Positions 25,201-36,500 of a DNA stretch of 64,000 bases are shown here, one piece after another. Below the pieces are notes generated by a model that was not told where the DNA came from, searched no databases, and saw nothing but the letters and a program-made list of their open reading frames with translations. Numbering within the stretch: position 1 is the first letter of the stretch; every line of letters begins with the position of its first letter. The position numbers and the translations under genes were made by a program. The stretch is from Cordia subcordata (Eukaryota; Streptophyta; Magnoliopsida; Boraginales; Cordiaceae), in assembly GCA_028554755.1 (NCBI GenBank), contig JAPTOF010000012.1:328501-392500 (forward strand). The letters are read 5' to 3'.

Positions 25201-27289
25201 GCTGTCTCTTTTTCAAGGAAAACCCAGAAATGGTGATTGAAATCATGAGAAATCTATGCAAGCATAGAAATTCATTACAATAGTGTGTATTCTGATGATC
25301 TTTTAAACCATCAGCAGATGTCAGTATTAAGAGAAATTTTTCAAAAACTACCAGAAATAATAAATTTACATACCAAATATTTCTTTTAAGTGGTTTTCAT
25401 TGACATTCCGACTGAGCTGGTCAATATGAAGAACGAGAGACTCAGGTATTGGGGAAGCTTTCCTGAAAAATCAGATAACTAATTTCAGTATAGGAAAAAT
25501 TCCACCTGTATGCAGAAGTATAAGATGAAGCAAGGAGAGAAATACTTTGAGACACCATGACACCACAAGTGAAAACCCTTAACATCTTAAATTAGAGATA
25601 AGAGTAATATTATAGTCAAGATACCCGGGCAAGGTACTTGACATCCACCTGTCCTAAGATTCTCAGTTCTCCAAATTTTCAGGAGACCGGCAGACATAAA
25701 CTTAAAACAAACAAGACCATAGAAAACTATAAGAGACCTACACGGGTAAAATGTCATCGAGCCTTCTTTATTTTTGTTCTTGCATATTTTGAAGTAAATC
25801 CATCTTGATAGAGAGTTCAGCAAGGTAAAACAGAAAACTAGAAGCATGGAACTTTTACATCATGCAATACAAAAGGATACCCCCTCCCCCCCCCCCCCCC
25901 CGAAAAAAAAAAAGCCTCCACAAAAGAAAAAGAATATAGATATACCGTGGAGGCGGAGAAACTTTCTTAGATTGCGGAGGTGGAGAACGACCTCTTCTCG
26001 CTCCTTCAGCAGGACTGCAGTGGTATTGCATTGATTCATAATTAGTAAGTACTATTGAGAGCTAAGACCAAATAAATAAATAAGGCAATGAAGAAACATA
26101 CACCAGCCCCATTGACAAGGCAGTTTGAAGTAGTTTGCTTGGTTCCCTTCTGATTTTGCAATTTACTATCTACAGATAGATAACTAGCTACTCTTGAAAC
26201 ACTAGAAATCTTGGTATTAAGAAAACTGACCCCATAGAAGGACCAATCATCCTAGATGATGCCCGAGAACCACATTTAAGCCAATTATTCCAAATTTTAA
26301 TTGAAAAGGATTAAAATATAGGTAAAAACCCACAACAAGAAACTCTCATTCCCAGTCTTGCATGGCTTAACAATGCTACACTATTCTAAGAAACAAATTT
26401 GATACAGCCACAAGATTACAAATAGGTAGAATTTCTAATTCTTCTCTTTCAAGATTCAAACTTTCTAACAATTCCACGTTTTCTTTTATCGAACTAAAAT
26501 GCCACTTCTGCACAACAGTCCCTAAAAATAGTCCAACCAACAAAAACATATACCCAATAACTATGCCGTAGTACTCAAAAGCTAATCTTAGTCAAAAAAT
26601 CTGTACCACTCGCATATATAAAACAAAGAGAAACACCCTGTAGCATTTTGCTAAATTTGCATGTTAGACTTCAATTTAGACAAAATGTCGGGTCCCTGTA
26701 ATCTAACCTACATATATAAGTGTATAAATATATAAAAAATAATAATAAATTTGCATATGAAGGCGAGAAGGAAAATGGACAATTTACTAAACCCTGACAC
26801 TCAAATGCTAGAATTAAACAAAAAATAGAAACAAACACATATTTATACCAAAATTGTACTTCCGATGTACTGTAAGAATCTAATGAACTCCTAGAATATG
26901 AGTCTACCTCAACATCCTGTGTGTTGTAACAGTAAGCACATTCGTATGTAGCACAGTGTTATTGTCAAAGTTTCACGTTTCAGCGCACCAATCTAATAAC
27001 CCTAAATATACGAGTATTCAGAAGTGAATATATAGGAGAAGAAAAAAAAAGCACACCTTTTTCTGTGGGGAGGGGGGCTAGGGCTACGAGAGCTGACGCT
27101 GCGAGACGGCGACGAAGAAGAATACGACTTGGAGCGAGACACAGATCGTGACCGGGAGCTGGAGCCGGAGCCGGAGCCGGAGTACGAACGAGAGCGGGAC
27201 CTCGACCGCGACGGAGAGCGCGAGCGAGACGACGAGCCCGAATTGGAGCCTGACGGCGGAGACGGACGGCCGCGGCCTGGTTTCGCCAT
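22273..27289 (-). CDS. SR45: SR45-type serine/arginine-rich splicing factor (RNPS1-like)
   Basis: This is a nuclear RNA-binding splicing factor, similar to animal RNPS1. The 12 coding exons are 27289-27057, 26014-25946, 25462-25374, 24844-24798, 24705-24625, 24535-24364, 24277-24037, 23940-23872, 23249-23136, 22809-22743, 22631-22594 and 22342-22273. They give 429 residues (Arabidopsis SR45 is about 414). All introns are GT-AG and all phases close. An N-terminal RS domain (MAKPGRGRPSPPSG, then many SR dipeptides) is followed by one RRM at about residues 109-187, with RNP2 LVLHID and RNP1 RGFGYVEF. A long C-terminal RS2 domain of SPxRRR repeats ends in SSSSSPPPPRKP. The two RS domains around one RRM are diagnostic of SR45. 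Intron 2 holds a run of about 20 C next to poly-A. Confidence 0.97.
25877..25910. repeat. Poly-C/poly-A run in SR45 intron 2
   Basis: A C run of about 20, with one early break, is followed by an A run. On the coding strand this reads poly-T then poly-G, close to the exon 2 donor at 25946. Confidence 0.9.
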
Positions 27290-29020
27290 GGCTGGTGAGA
27301 AAGTGCTAACGCTACGGTGCCTGTGACTCTCACTGTGAGCGATTGGAGCGAAACCCTTAGTGCATGGACCTCCTAATTGGATTCAAAAGAAGAAAGATCA
27401 GAAGAATGTGGGCTGAACAATTTGTCTTTGGGTTGAGAATTGGGCTTTAGTGATAATGGCCCATTTATGTTGCGGCCATCTTGTAATTGCCCATTAAAAA
27501 GTGGTACGTTTCAGTGCTTTGCCCATTCAGCCCATTGTCATCTATTTATTTTGTATAAACTTTTCGGTTCATTTTGGGTTTTTCTTCTTTTTTTTTTTTT
27601 TTTTTGCGTTGAAGTTCATTTTTGGTTCGAAATAGTGAAAACTACAAAAACCCGAACGGTTCCAGCGAAAAGTTTTAAATAATTTAAACATTTAATCTAA
27701 AGCGAAAATATAAATATGCATCAAAAAAGGACATGGTAACAATAGTGTTGCCAATAATTATTTTGGTGATGCGAACTCTTATATCATATTAAAAATCACA
27801 TTCTTAATTTGTGAACGAAGATTTATAATTTGTTTATTGAATCATACAAGTCGACTAATGTCTAGACGGGCGTACTCAAGCACAAAAAAATTCAGCTACC
27901 TAGTTTTCGATACGACTTCCCCTGTTGACATCGATCATGCATGTTGATAGTGCCGTTTATATCTTTCAAATAATGATCCTCATATTAATTGGACAAAAAC
28001 AAAAACAAAAAAAAAAAAGAAAAAAGAAAAAAAGATCCTCCTCATCTTCTTACCTTTGGGAAATTCATTAGTCTTGAAATGACATTGCAGCTTCAAATAA
28101 GTCTATCAGAAGTTGAGAATAGTACATCAAATAGGTAAACTCTCCAACTTTCCCAACATCTATCACAAATTCTAAATACTATTGTAATAATATTATAAGA
28201 AAGATGAAAATTACGTATATTTTTATCCTCTACTTACGAGTTAATCTTTTACAGAAAAGTTATAATGTTATAAAAAAATCCGACCACGGTTCCTGAACTT
28301 TAGGAATTAACTTTGACTAGGACCGACAACAACTGATCTATCCTAGCTGGAACAATGAAAACGCATTGGAGTATAATTATACAGCCCCTTTTATTCTGGA
28401 CTGTACATGAATATAAAGTTGCAGCGTGTTCGTAAATTTTTTAAGCATGTTCATAAATTTTGTCTCATATCTCAGACCTAATGAACCTATGTTCTAGTAT
28501 TACGGACCCGTTTAGCATTGAGGTTCAACCAAAAAATAAAAATAAAAATAAAAATAAAAATAAAAAATAAAAAACTGGTTTTGTAAAAATACATCCAGTA
28601 GCCAAAAGCTTCGGCTTAAGGAAAATTAAGCATCATCATCTGTTTTTCTTTGAACTAGGGGCAAAATTAAATTCCAATATCACACTATTCAATCATTTTC
28701 TTTTTTACCAATAACGTACTAGAATGGTGTAAACAAGGTATTTATATTTTAGATATTAAAAAGTTACATTTTGAAGAAGGAGAATATATATAACAAACAT
28801 CGAGTAATGTTTCACGACAACTCAATGCGTTGGGAGTTCCAAAAATTACAAAAAAGAAACATTAGTAGACTCAAGAGGTAGATTAAAAATTGCACGCACC
28901 TAATGCGCGACTAATCAAATTTTCTCCAGCATTTGAGAGGCTGCAATCACGCAATCTACAAATACATTTGACACATTTAGTTTCATGATATATGATGAGA
29001 TGATTAATAACACACAATAA
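27290..29020. other. SR45 promoter side and spacer to the SAUR gene
   Basis: AT-rich DNA with a long T run near 27590 and an AAAAT simple repeat at about 28530-28570. No gene was recognised. Confidence 0.5.
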
Positions 29021-29425
29021 TCAAAACACGTAGAGCTCAGCCAACTCCTCCAGAGAATCAGAAGAGAGATTGTTGGGATCAGCATTATCAAGCATCCAAA
29101 GCAGGTGGTCAAACAGCACCACCTCACATTTCACTTGTAGACGATGATCCTCGTCCTCATCACCACCTGATGGCTTCTGCTTAGACTTTTCGATGAGAGC
29201 ATTCATTAATGGATGGCTTAAGTACTTGGAAGGTATCACATACGGCTTTCTTGTACTACCCACAAATAATTTTACCGTTTCACATTGTTCTTTGTGATCA
29301 TGATGATCAGCCCACAAATGATCTTCTCTTGCAGACTTTGACCTCAGGCTGCTGTATGATGTACTTCTGCTCAGTTGTCTTGATAGTGTCTTGCATTTCT
29401 TCAATAATGTGTTGATCTTCTTCAT
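29021..29425 (-). CDS. SAUR-family auxin-responsive protein
   Basis: This is a single-exon gene of 134 residues, as is normal for SAURs. SAUR proteins promote acid growth by inhibiting PP2C.D phosphatases at the plasma membrane. The N-terminus is basic and Ser-rich (MKKINTLLKKCKTLSRQLSR). The SAUR domain starts at about residue 51 with VKLFVGSTRKPYVIPSKYLS, then HPLMNALIEKSKQ, and ends with VKCEVVLFDHLLWMLDNADP. The C-terminal tail is acidic (SLEELAELYVF). The ATG at 29425 was chosen because it begins the conserved protein. The frame stays open far upstream by chance, through a TG-repeat leader and a SINE-like insert. The leader just before the ATG carries a TATATATATAT run and a (TG)n repeat. 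Confidence 0.93.
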   Translation of the reverse strand: MKKINTLLKKCKTLSRQLSRSTSYSSLRSKSAREDHLWADHHDHKEQCETVKLFVGSTRKPYVIPSKYLSHPLMNALIEKSKQKPSGGDEDEDHRLQVKCEVVLFDHLLWMLDNADPNNLSSDSLEELAELYVF

Positions 29426-29467
29426 TCTTGATTCTGTGTGAATATATATATATCTATCTTGATCACT

Positions 29468-29496
29468 GTGTGTGTTGTGTGTGTGTGTGTGTGTGT
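29468..29496. repeat. (TG)n microsatellite in the SAUR leader
   Basis: A run of GT/TG dinucleotides with one break, about 45-70 bp upstream of the SAUR ATG on the opposite strand reading. Its length is likely to vary between individuals. Confidence 0.9.
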
Positions 29497-29602
29497 TTTG
29501 GTGATTAATTTTGCAATTTGGAGCAGGGGGGAGAGTATAGTGAGACGAGAGATGGTATATGACTTGATACACACTCCTCACACGTACTAATAGCGCTAAG
29601 GC

Positions 29603-29845
29603 AGAAAGGGAGATAAATTGGGTGGAGACACCCTGACAACGCGGGATCGAGTCCGTGTGGCGGCAGTACTCCGCTGAAATATTGCGGGGGCTGTTGCTGG
29701 ATTTCCACGCCCGTTGGTCCTCTCCCTGGTCGGGCTGCCACTCACGCACATCCCTCGATTTACCTCCCGCCTGGTTAAGGGGCCTCTGGCCAGGTGGGAA
29801 AGGGGTTCTCCTTTGGTTAACCCTTTTAAAAGAAAGGGAGATAAA
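29603..29845 (+). mobile_element. SINE-like retroposon flanked by a perfect 15-bp target duplication
   Basis: The 15-mer AGAAAGGGAGATAAA occurs at 29603-29617 and again at 29831-29845, with 213 bp between. The insert is more GC-rich than its surroundings. It carries GGATCGAGTCC at 29644-29654, a 10 of 11 match to the tRNA B box (GGTTCGANTCC), and ends in a short T/A run (CCCTTTTAAA). A clear A box is not seen, and the B box lies only 26 bp from the left end, so the copy may be truncated at the 5' side. The intact duplication suggests a fairly recent insertion. It lies about 180 bp upstream of the SAUR ATG, in the opposite orientation. Confidence 0.75.
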
Positions 29846-31140
29846 GAATTGGGATAGTGGGTGCAAGGTCAGTGTCTTCTGGTGCTTGGGATTTGTGACC
29901 CACTTGGGCAACCGAAAAAATATCCCCAATGACATAAACATGCTACCTTCTTTTGGTGTGGGAATATATACACAGATCATGACACGTGCATTCTATATCA
30001 CTCTCTCGAAATTTAAGATATTCGACATTTTTAGAGAAGCTAATAAGTGAATCGATTGTTTGCAAACAGATGTCCGATCACTACACACATATTTGCACGA
30101 AGAATATATATGCTATAATGGAACCAATAATGTCTCGTGTTTATAAATTTTAACTCCCTTGTATGTAATAATTATGTATAGCTGGAGATGACGATGAGTT
30201 GAGTCGTATTCTTAGCCTTCCTCAAATGAGAAACACGATTCACAACTAATCCTAGCAATCCAATCCAGCTAGCGTCATAAAATCAAAGAGGTTGCTTCCA
30301 TGTTCCCCTAAACTTGGTTTATCACGAAAGTTTTGTGCATTGATTATTTTTTATCAAAAAGTTGTTACTTAACTGGATTAAAAATAATTGAATAATAGGT
30401 TGCCGATCTCACAAGGTACTATTGAAATTCTCTTCGTTTCAACCCAAAGTAAGTTACTAAGATCTTCTTACATAAACTTAAAGAAAGGTTATATTATGAA
30501 TACATATACATTGGATCTTTTCATTATGTTCTTCGTAATAATTAAATTTTCCTTATAACGCTATAATATTATAAAATAGATCCACCAAATCGCCGCATCA
30601 TGAGGTACCCCACGGGTATGGAGTCTGGAATAACGGCCTCACTTTGATGAATAAAGAGACAGAATTGCGAACGTGTGTCATTTTGGCTCTGACCCAAACC
30701 TCTCCACATGGGCATTGGGTACCATTTCATAATCTATATCAGGAGGTGTGGGTACATGGCACTTGCATCACTTCCTCACTGAACTTTCCGCCTCCATGCA
30801 TGCATTTACTTTGTCGTATCAAACTTTTTATTCATAATGTAGCTTTCAAGAAGCAGATCCTTAACATGAGTTGCATTTAAGAGTAAACAAGTATATCCTG
30901 ATTTCCTAGGGGGGAAACAAGCAATGAAAAAAGGCTTTTTAGTAGTTTGATCATATTAAGAGAGACTAACATATATGGTATGTATCGTATTATAGGTAAT
31001 TATTTATGCTTATCGACCCAATGTAACTAACTAATCTCGCCTCCAAACGTCTAAGAATTGGAGGCGATGTAGGCAATTTGTGCTTGACTGGTGTCAACAT
31101 GGTAGAATTGAATAAGGTGCGGATTTAAAGGTAAGGTACC
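29846..31140. other. Spacer without a recognised gene
   Basis: AT-rich sequence from the SAUR promoter side up to a MITE. Open frames such as 30644-30880 have no domain or gene-like context. Confidence 0.5.
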
Positions 31141-31710
31141 TGTGTTTGGAATAAGCTTATTATAAGAAGCCTATCTCATTGATGTGAAAAAGTAATGTTT
31201 ATTTTCTCTTTTTATCTCATAAGATGTAAGACATCTTATCACAAGCATTTTATAAACACTCAAAACAAACCATACTTTATTTTTTCAACTGGAGGCAAAG
31301 CCAAATTAAACTAAGATACGCTTAAGAGAGGATACAACTCTTGTCTCCTCTCCAAGTATATTTCTGAGCTTCTCCAGGGGTTTTGATATATGAAGTACTC
31401 CAAGAGGTAAGGTAAGTGAAGGCCATAATTAGTATGCTAATCTGCATTTCAATTAGCTTCTCTATAAATATGCTTGATAGGGAAACCTCGATTCTCCTCC
31501 ATTATTTTTGCTGCATTCCTCCGTACAAACTATATTGTTTATCTTATAAGATAAAAGCAATCCATCCTCAATTTATTTTCTACAACTATAAATAAGACAT
31601 CTTATCACAATATATAATCTTATGAAAATTCACAACAAACCATATTTTTCTATACATAAACACATCAAATAATTAAGATAAGCATCTATAATAAGTTTAT
31701 ACCAAACACA
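31141..31710. mobile_element. Putative MITE with 22-bp terminal inverted repeats
   Basis: The left end TGTGTTTGGAATAAGCTT (31141 on) matches the reverse complement of the right end (31689-31710) at 20 of 22 positions. The element is 570 bp and non-coding. Inside, a segment with AAGACATCTTATCACAA and AACAAACCATA occurs twice (about 31225-31275 and 31590-31655), which suggests an internal duplication or a nested copy. No target duplication was found beside the ends, so the superfamily is open. Confidence 0.65.
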
Positions 31711-32894
31711 ACATATACCACATGCAAAAACTTCATTAATTAATGAGGTTTCTGGTGGGCTTGCATAATGCAGTTAAACGGCTGGTTGCTGTATTTAGAA
31801 AGTTGACGCAATGACCGATCTAAGCAACTTATTCTTGGCTTAAAACATAATGCATGTAATGTGATATAACTAACAGGGGCTTCTTGCTCATTTCAGGGGA
31901 ACCACGGAGAAGCTGATTCAGTCCTCACAATGCATTGGCCACCCATGCATGTGGTTCGAGTAATTCTATGTTCAAAACGGGGATGCACCACATGCCCATA
32001 AACAACGGCTGATCTATAATCTATTTATAGGTTAGCATGTGACTCAATTTTCGTAAAGACGTGTATATTTTTAAGATATTTTTAGACCAAAAAAATCAAA
32101 TTCCTACCATAAAAATTATTCATATATAAATCTAAATTATGTTAGGATAACCACTACATTACTTGATATATGATTCGGAGATAAATATAATATATTTTTA
32201 TTTAAAAATAACTTTCCCATTATTTAGAAAAATTTGCACTAGAATCTCAAGGTGAGAGAAGAAAGCATAATACTTTCAGGTTTCATATATAGGTGGATAT
32301 TAGCAATGTAATTATTTGTTCCATTATTATTAATTAGACAATGACATAGGCAGAAGCATTAGTAGTTGTGGAGATTTGACTAAGTAATGGAGCTTTTTCT
32401 TCCAATCTTCACTTCCAAGCGAAATTTAGTGCATTTGCTTGAAAGCCAAAAATGCAGCAGCTGTCTAATAACTCCAATTCAGAAAACAGCCAAGAGACTA
32501 ATCATTCTGTCTCAAACCAACAAGAAAATGACGAATTGGTTGGAGAACTATTTAATAATGCAGAGCACCATATTTGAATCGTCTTATATCAATTACTCAC
32601 TCGTAGTGATATAAGAAAAAATTTTCAATCATTCATGTGCATATAATAATATCATTTTAGTCTTTCATAAACGTTAAATCTAAAACAAATGATAATAATT
32701 AATACCCCAACCAAAAAGTTAAAAAAAAATTGAGACCAAGACACTTTACCCACTTTCTATTTGGATCAACTGGACTTACAGCTGTAGACCTACTCAAGAC
32801 ATCAACTCTTTCAGTTTGGCAGTAGTGCCTTAATCATTTAGCAATGGAGGATCGAAATCACAATACCACCCAGTCAGAGATCTACTTGAATACA
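31711..32894. other. Spacer without a recognised gene
   Basis: AT-rich; nothing recognisable beyond short chance open frames such as 32387-32614. Confidence 0.5.
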
Positions 32895-33138
32895 GATCCT
32901 ATAAGAAACAGTGGGTTGATGTGGTGGTCATTGATCCTGTACGAAACAGTGGGTTGAAGTTATGGTCGACAACCACCATAACCAAATCAAATCGAACCTT
33001 ATCCCACTACGAGAGGATGGTAGTAACTGAAAATCAGATAGACTATGATGCCAGAAACCAAAGAACCTTATCCCACTACGAGAGGATGGTAGTAACTGAA
33101 AGGCAGATAGACAGACTATGATGCCAGAAACCAAAGAA
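32895..33138. repeat. Two adjacent tandem duplications
   Basis: A unit of 38 bp (GATCCT, then AGAAACAGTGGGTTGA) starts at 32895 and 32933. A unit of 69 bp starting GAACCTTATCCCACTACGAG begins at 32994 and 33063; the second copy carries a 4-bp insertion (GACA). Both are non-coding. Confidence 0.85.
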
Positions 33139-33514
33139 ATGAATTGACACAGCAGACACAAAGATGCAATGCATCTTTAAAGAAAAACAAAACCATGAAA
33201 GATGAGCAGGAAAGCTGTTGAGATTTCAGACCAATAATTCTGACAAAGTGACCAGTTCTTCTCCTCTTTCTTACTTAGAGGAGAAAAGATAATGAATAGA
33301 GTAAAATTAATAAGAAACAATATTATTCACGAGATATGGCAAAAATAATTCAGCTCTGACAAACAAAATTTGTGGCTTCATCTATCAAACTTGGTTGTGT
33401 ATGAGACCCTGATCTCCTAAGGCAAACCTGGTTCTTTCAAAAATGCCATTGGCTTGTGTAACACCTGAGACATCTTCTCTCATCAACATGCTTCTGTAGG
33501 AGAGCTAATTCTTG

Positions 33515-36500
33515 TTACACGTTGAATCGGAACAACATTACATCTCCTTCTTGTACAGTGTACTCTTTTCCTTCTGATCTCAACTGCAAATATCCAGAGC
33601 GAAGATTAAAATCAGCTTCATTGAGCTATCATGTGATGCTTGAAATTATGAGAAAGAGCATATTCATATATCTGATTGGTTTCTTGGTCCAACTCTTTAT
33701 TTAGTAGGTCCAGGACAAAAGAATTATGAGACCAGATGAGCTCGTCACAACAGAGGTAAGGCTGCACATATGCAATTGGCAGGAGCCCTGTGGGCTAGGT
33801 ATGACTTTAATGAACTCCTGGCACTAATTACGCTCATCATGGAGTTAATGAATTCCTGGCGTTAATTATGTTCTTCTATGAGTGAACTTGACAAAATTGC
33901 CAGTGACATAAAAACGGCCCAGCAATATGTTGTTAGGAAAGCATGAATTGATGCAATGAAGATTCTGTCGATCTAGGGTGTTTCATATGGCCCATAAAGA
34001 AGTAGATAGCTAAATAATACTCTGAGCTGGATGACTTCAATACACATCACATCTTTGAACATTCCTTAAATTTAAATTCCCCAGCTCACACATACGTAGA
34101 TTAAATAATACAAGAAACTATGCTAAAAGAGAGAACAAACTCACAAGCCCTTTTTCTCTTGCAGCTGCAAATGAACCAGCAGCAACAAAATCACCATAAG
34201 CAACCTGGTAAAATACATATAGCTCAGGGATTATTTTTCAGTAGAGAAGAGACAGTTACTCAGCTCTTTCAAAGTAAGGTATGAACAAGGTGGGAAGGGA
34301 GATATATGTGCAGCAAGGCTGATCATAATACATATAGACAATCTCTAAAGTGAATTTGAACTTTGTGAACATATATTTGCAGATAGCAAAGTTCTGTACT
34401 TCAAATCAGGTTTTGAACCACAACTGAAATCTAATATCAATTTTCCATCAACTGCAGACTACTGGTTGCTGAAAGGCAGCACTACTTTATACTGGTCTCC
34501 ATCTGATTCATATGCATATTTAAAAAAATTGCATGAGACAAATAATTGAAGCACATGTAAGAGCTCACCGTCTCTGCTCTAATGAAACCCTTTTCAAAGT
34601 CTGAATGAATCACTCCAGCTGCTTGAGGTGCCGTCATTCCTAGAAACACGTAAAATTAGAGATCAAGTGGTGTCCCACAAAAGCAGCTAAATTTGTGCAA
34701 CCTAATAGTAAAATTTCACACAGCCTTATCCATCTTATGTTGCTGATATCAGTAGATTTTGCTGTCCACAGAAAATAAAAATAATATTTTAGCATATTAC
34801 TGCACTCTCCTAGTAATATCAATCATAAGTTGAGACACCAAAAACTATCAACAGCATTACATTTTCCAGAGCTAAAAGAGAAGTTTAGAACTGCAGCAGA
34901 ACAAGCAATCTTATGTTTCAGAACATCTTACTACATAGTGCCAACCTGCTAGGATGGTCCATGCTTTTGTTTCCTGCAACAAAAATGAAAAGAATGGTTT
35001 ATATTTGAACAAAATCGGTAAAATCTGATCATGAAAGAAATCCCGAGTTTCTTCACCTTTTCGCCAGAAGTGAAGTATGTACGCAACCCCAGAAGGCCAT
35101 ATGTCGCCCTGATGAGATTTCCCAGGCCACTTTCGTTGACACCAAGGGACATCAAATACTCTGTCCTTTCTTCAGCAGGAAGTTCAGAAAGCTCTGATTC
35201 AACCTGCACCAGATATTTCGAGTTTAGTGTAAACTTGAAACAAAGATATGAATCCGGTAGCCATCTAACATCTTAAATAAACAATCTTGTACTTGCTTGA
35301 GGAGGACTCTTAATTTTAAGGAAGAAACAATTTACACAGTGATTCTGACTTGTTAAAAGTCGCACTGTTTGGAAAAAAAGAGCAGATGTCAATAAGTCAT
35401 TTTCCAACTGTGCCATCAAAAATATATCCTTCAGCTTTCAAAGATGTTTGGCGAAGTTCACAGTGATGTTTGTGAAAAAGAAATATTCTGGTGGCTTCTC
35501 CATAGTGGATGTACACCAAAAACAATAGCAAGAAGTACATTTATGTACATTCGGACTACAATTATTTGCTTTCGTATGCACTGGTAAAGCTTTAGCTGCA
35601 ACAAAGAATCAAACCTGTGCTGAGATAGTTACTATCCCTGACTGTAACTTGGAAGCCAGGTTCTTCACCTCTTTCACATAAGGATTATTTTCAGGATCAG
35701 CTAGATCAGATTCTGCAACATTTGCCACATATATAACAGGTTTCATAGTGAGTAAACAAAGATGCTTTATAGCATCCTTTTCAAGTTCTGTTATTGACAC
35801 CGATCGTGCTGGTTTTCCATCCATCAGCGCCTGCTGGATTCTCTCCAGTGCAGACCTCTCTGCTTCCTCCTGCAATCAAGAGTATCACTATCCAAACATC
35901 CAAATTATCATCCTCACTGAGGAATAAGTAAGGATAATGTTGGAACATTTTACAAAGAAAAGATCAGTGTAACTTGACCTTAACTTTAGATTGCGAATCT
36001 TTAGCTTTCCCTTTCTTGAGTTTCTCCATTCTCTTCTCAATCTGCATTTCTTGTAAAGATGTAATTTAGTTCCATCAGTTCTAATCAAATATGTTAAAGA
36101 GTCAAAATGTAATCCACAACAATGTCAATAAAGCCTCTGAAAATGCACTACCATCTTAGTGTAAAATTTCTTCTATAGCTATAAAGCTCGCCAGCAGGCA
36201 AATCTTTAAATTATTCTCCATATAAATAAGAGAAAGATGAATTGACAACCAAATGATGTTAGTCTTTCTGGTCCGGCCTGGGGATGTTGGAGCACAAGAC
36301 TCAACTAAAACTTCAGATTTTATTTGCACGCTAAGGCTATTTCCAGTCTGGGTTGTCATTTCCTTTACTTTGACCATATTTTTATGAAGGCTTTCTAGCT
36401 ACTTCTGACCAAAGTCAAAGTAAGACTTCTTTAACTTTGATGATGATTGCATATCAGACCGGCAAGGGGACCAAATTCTTCAAGTAGGTTTCTTTTCAGG

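Noticed and set aside
28525..28575. AAAAT repeat as a possible origin or matrix site
   Set aside because: A plain simple repeat; no other supporting signal is present.
29426..29980. Long upstream extension of the SAUR frame to 319 codons
   Set aside because: The extension runs through a TG repeat and a SINE-like insert and shows no domain. The conserved SAUR protein begins at the ATG at 29425.
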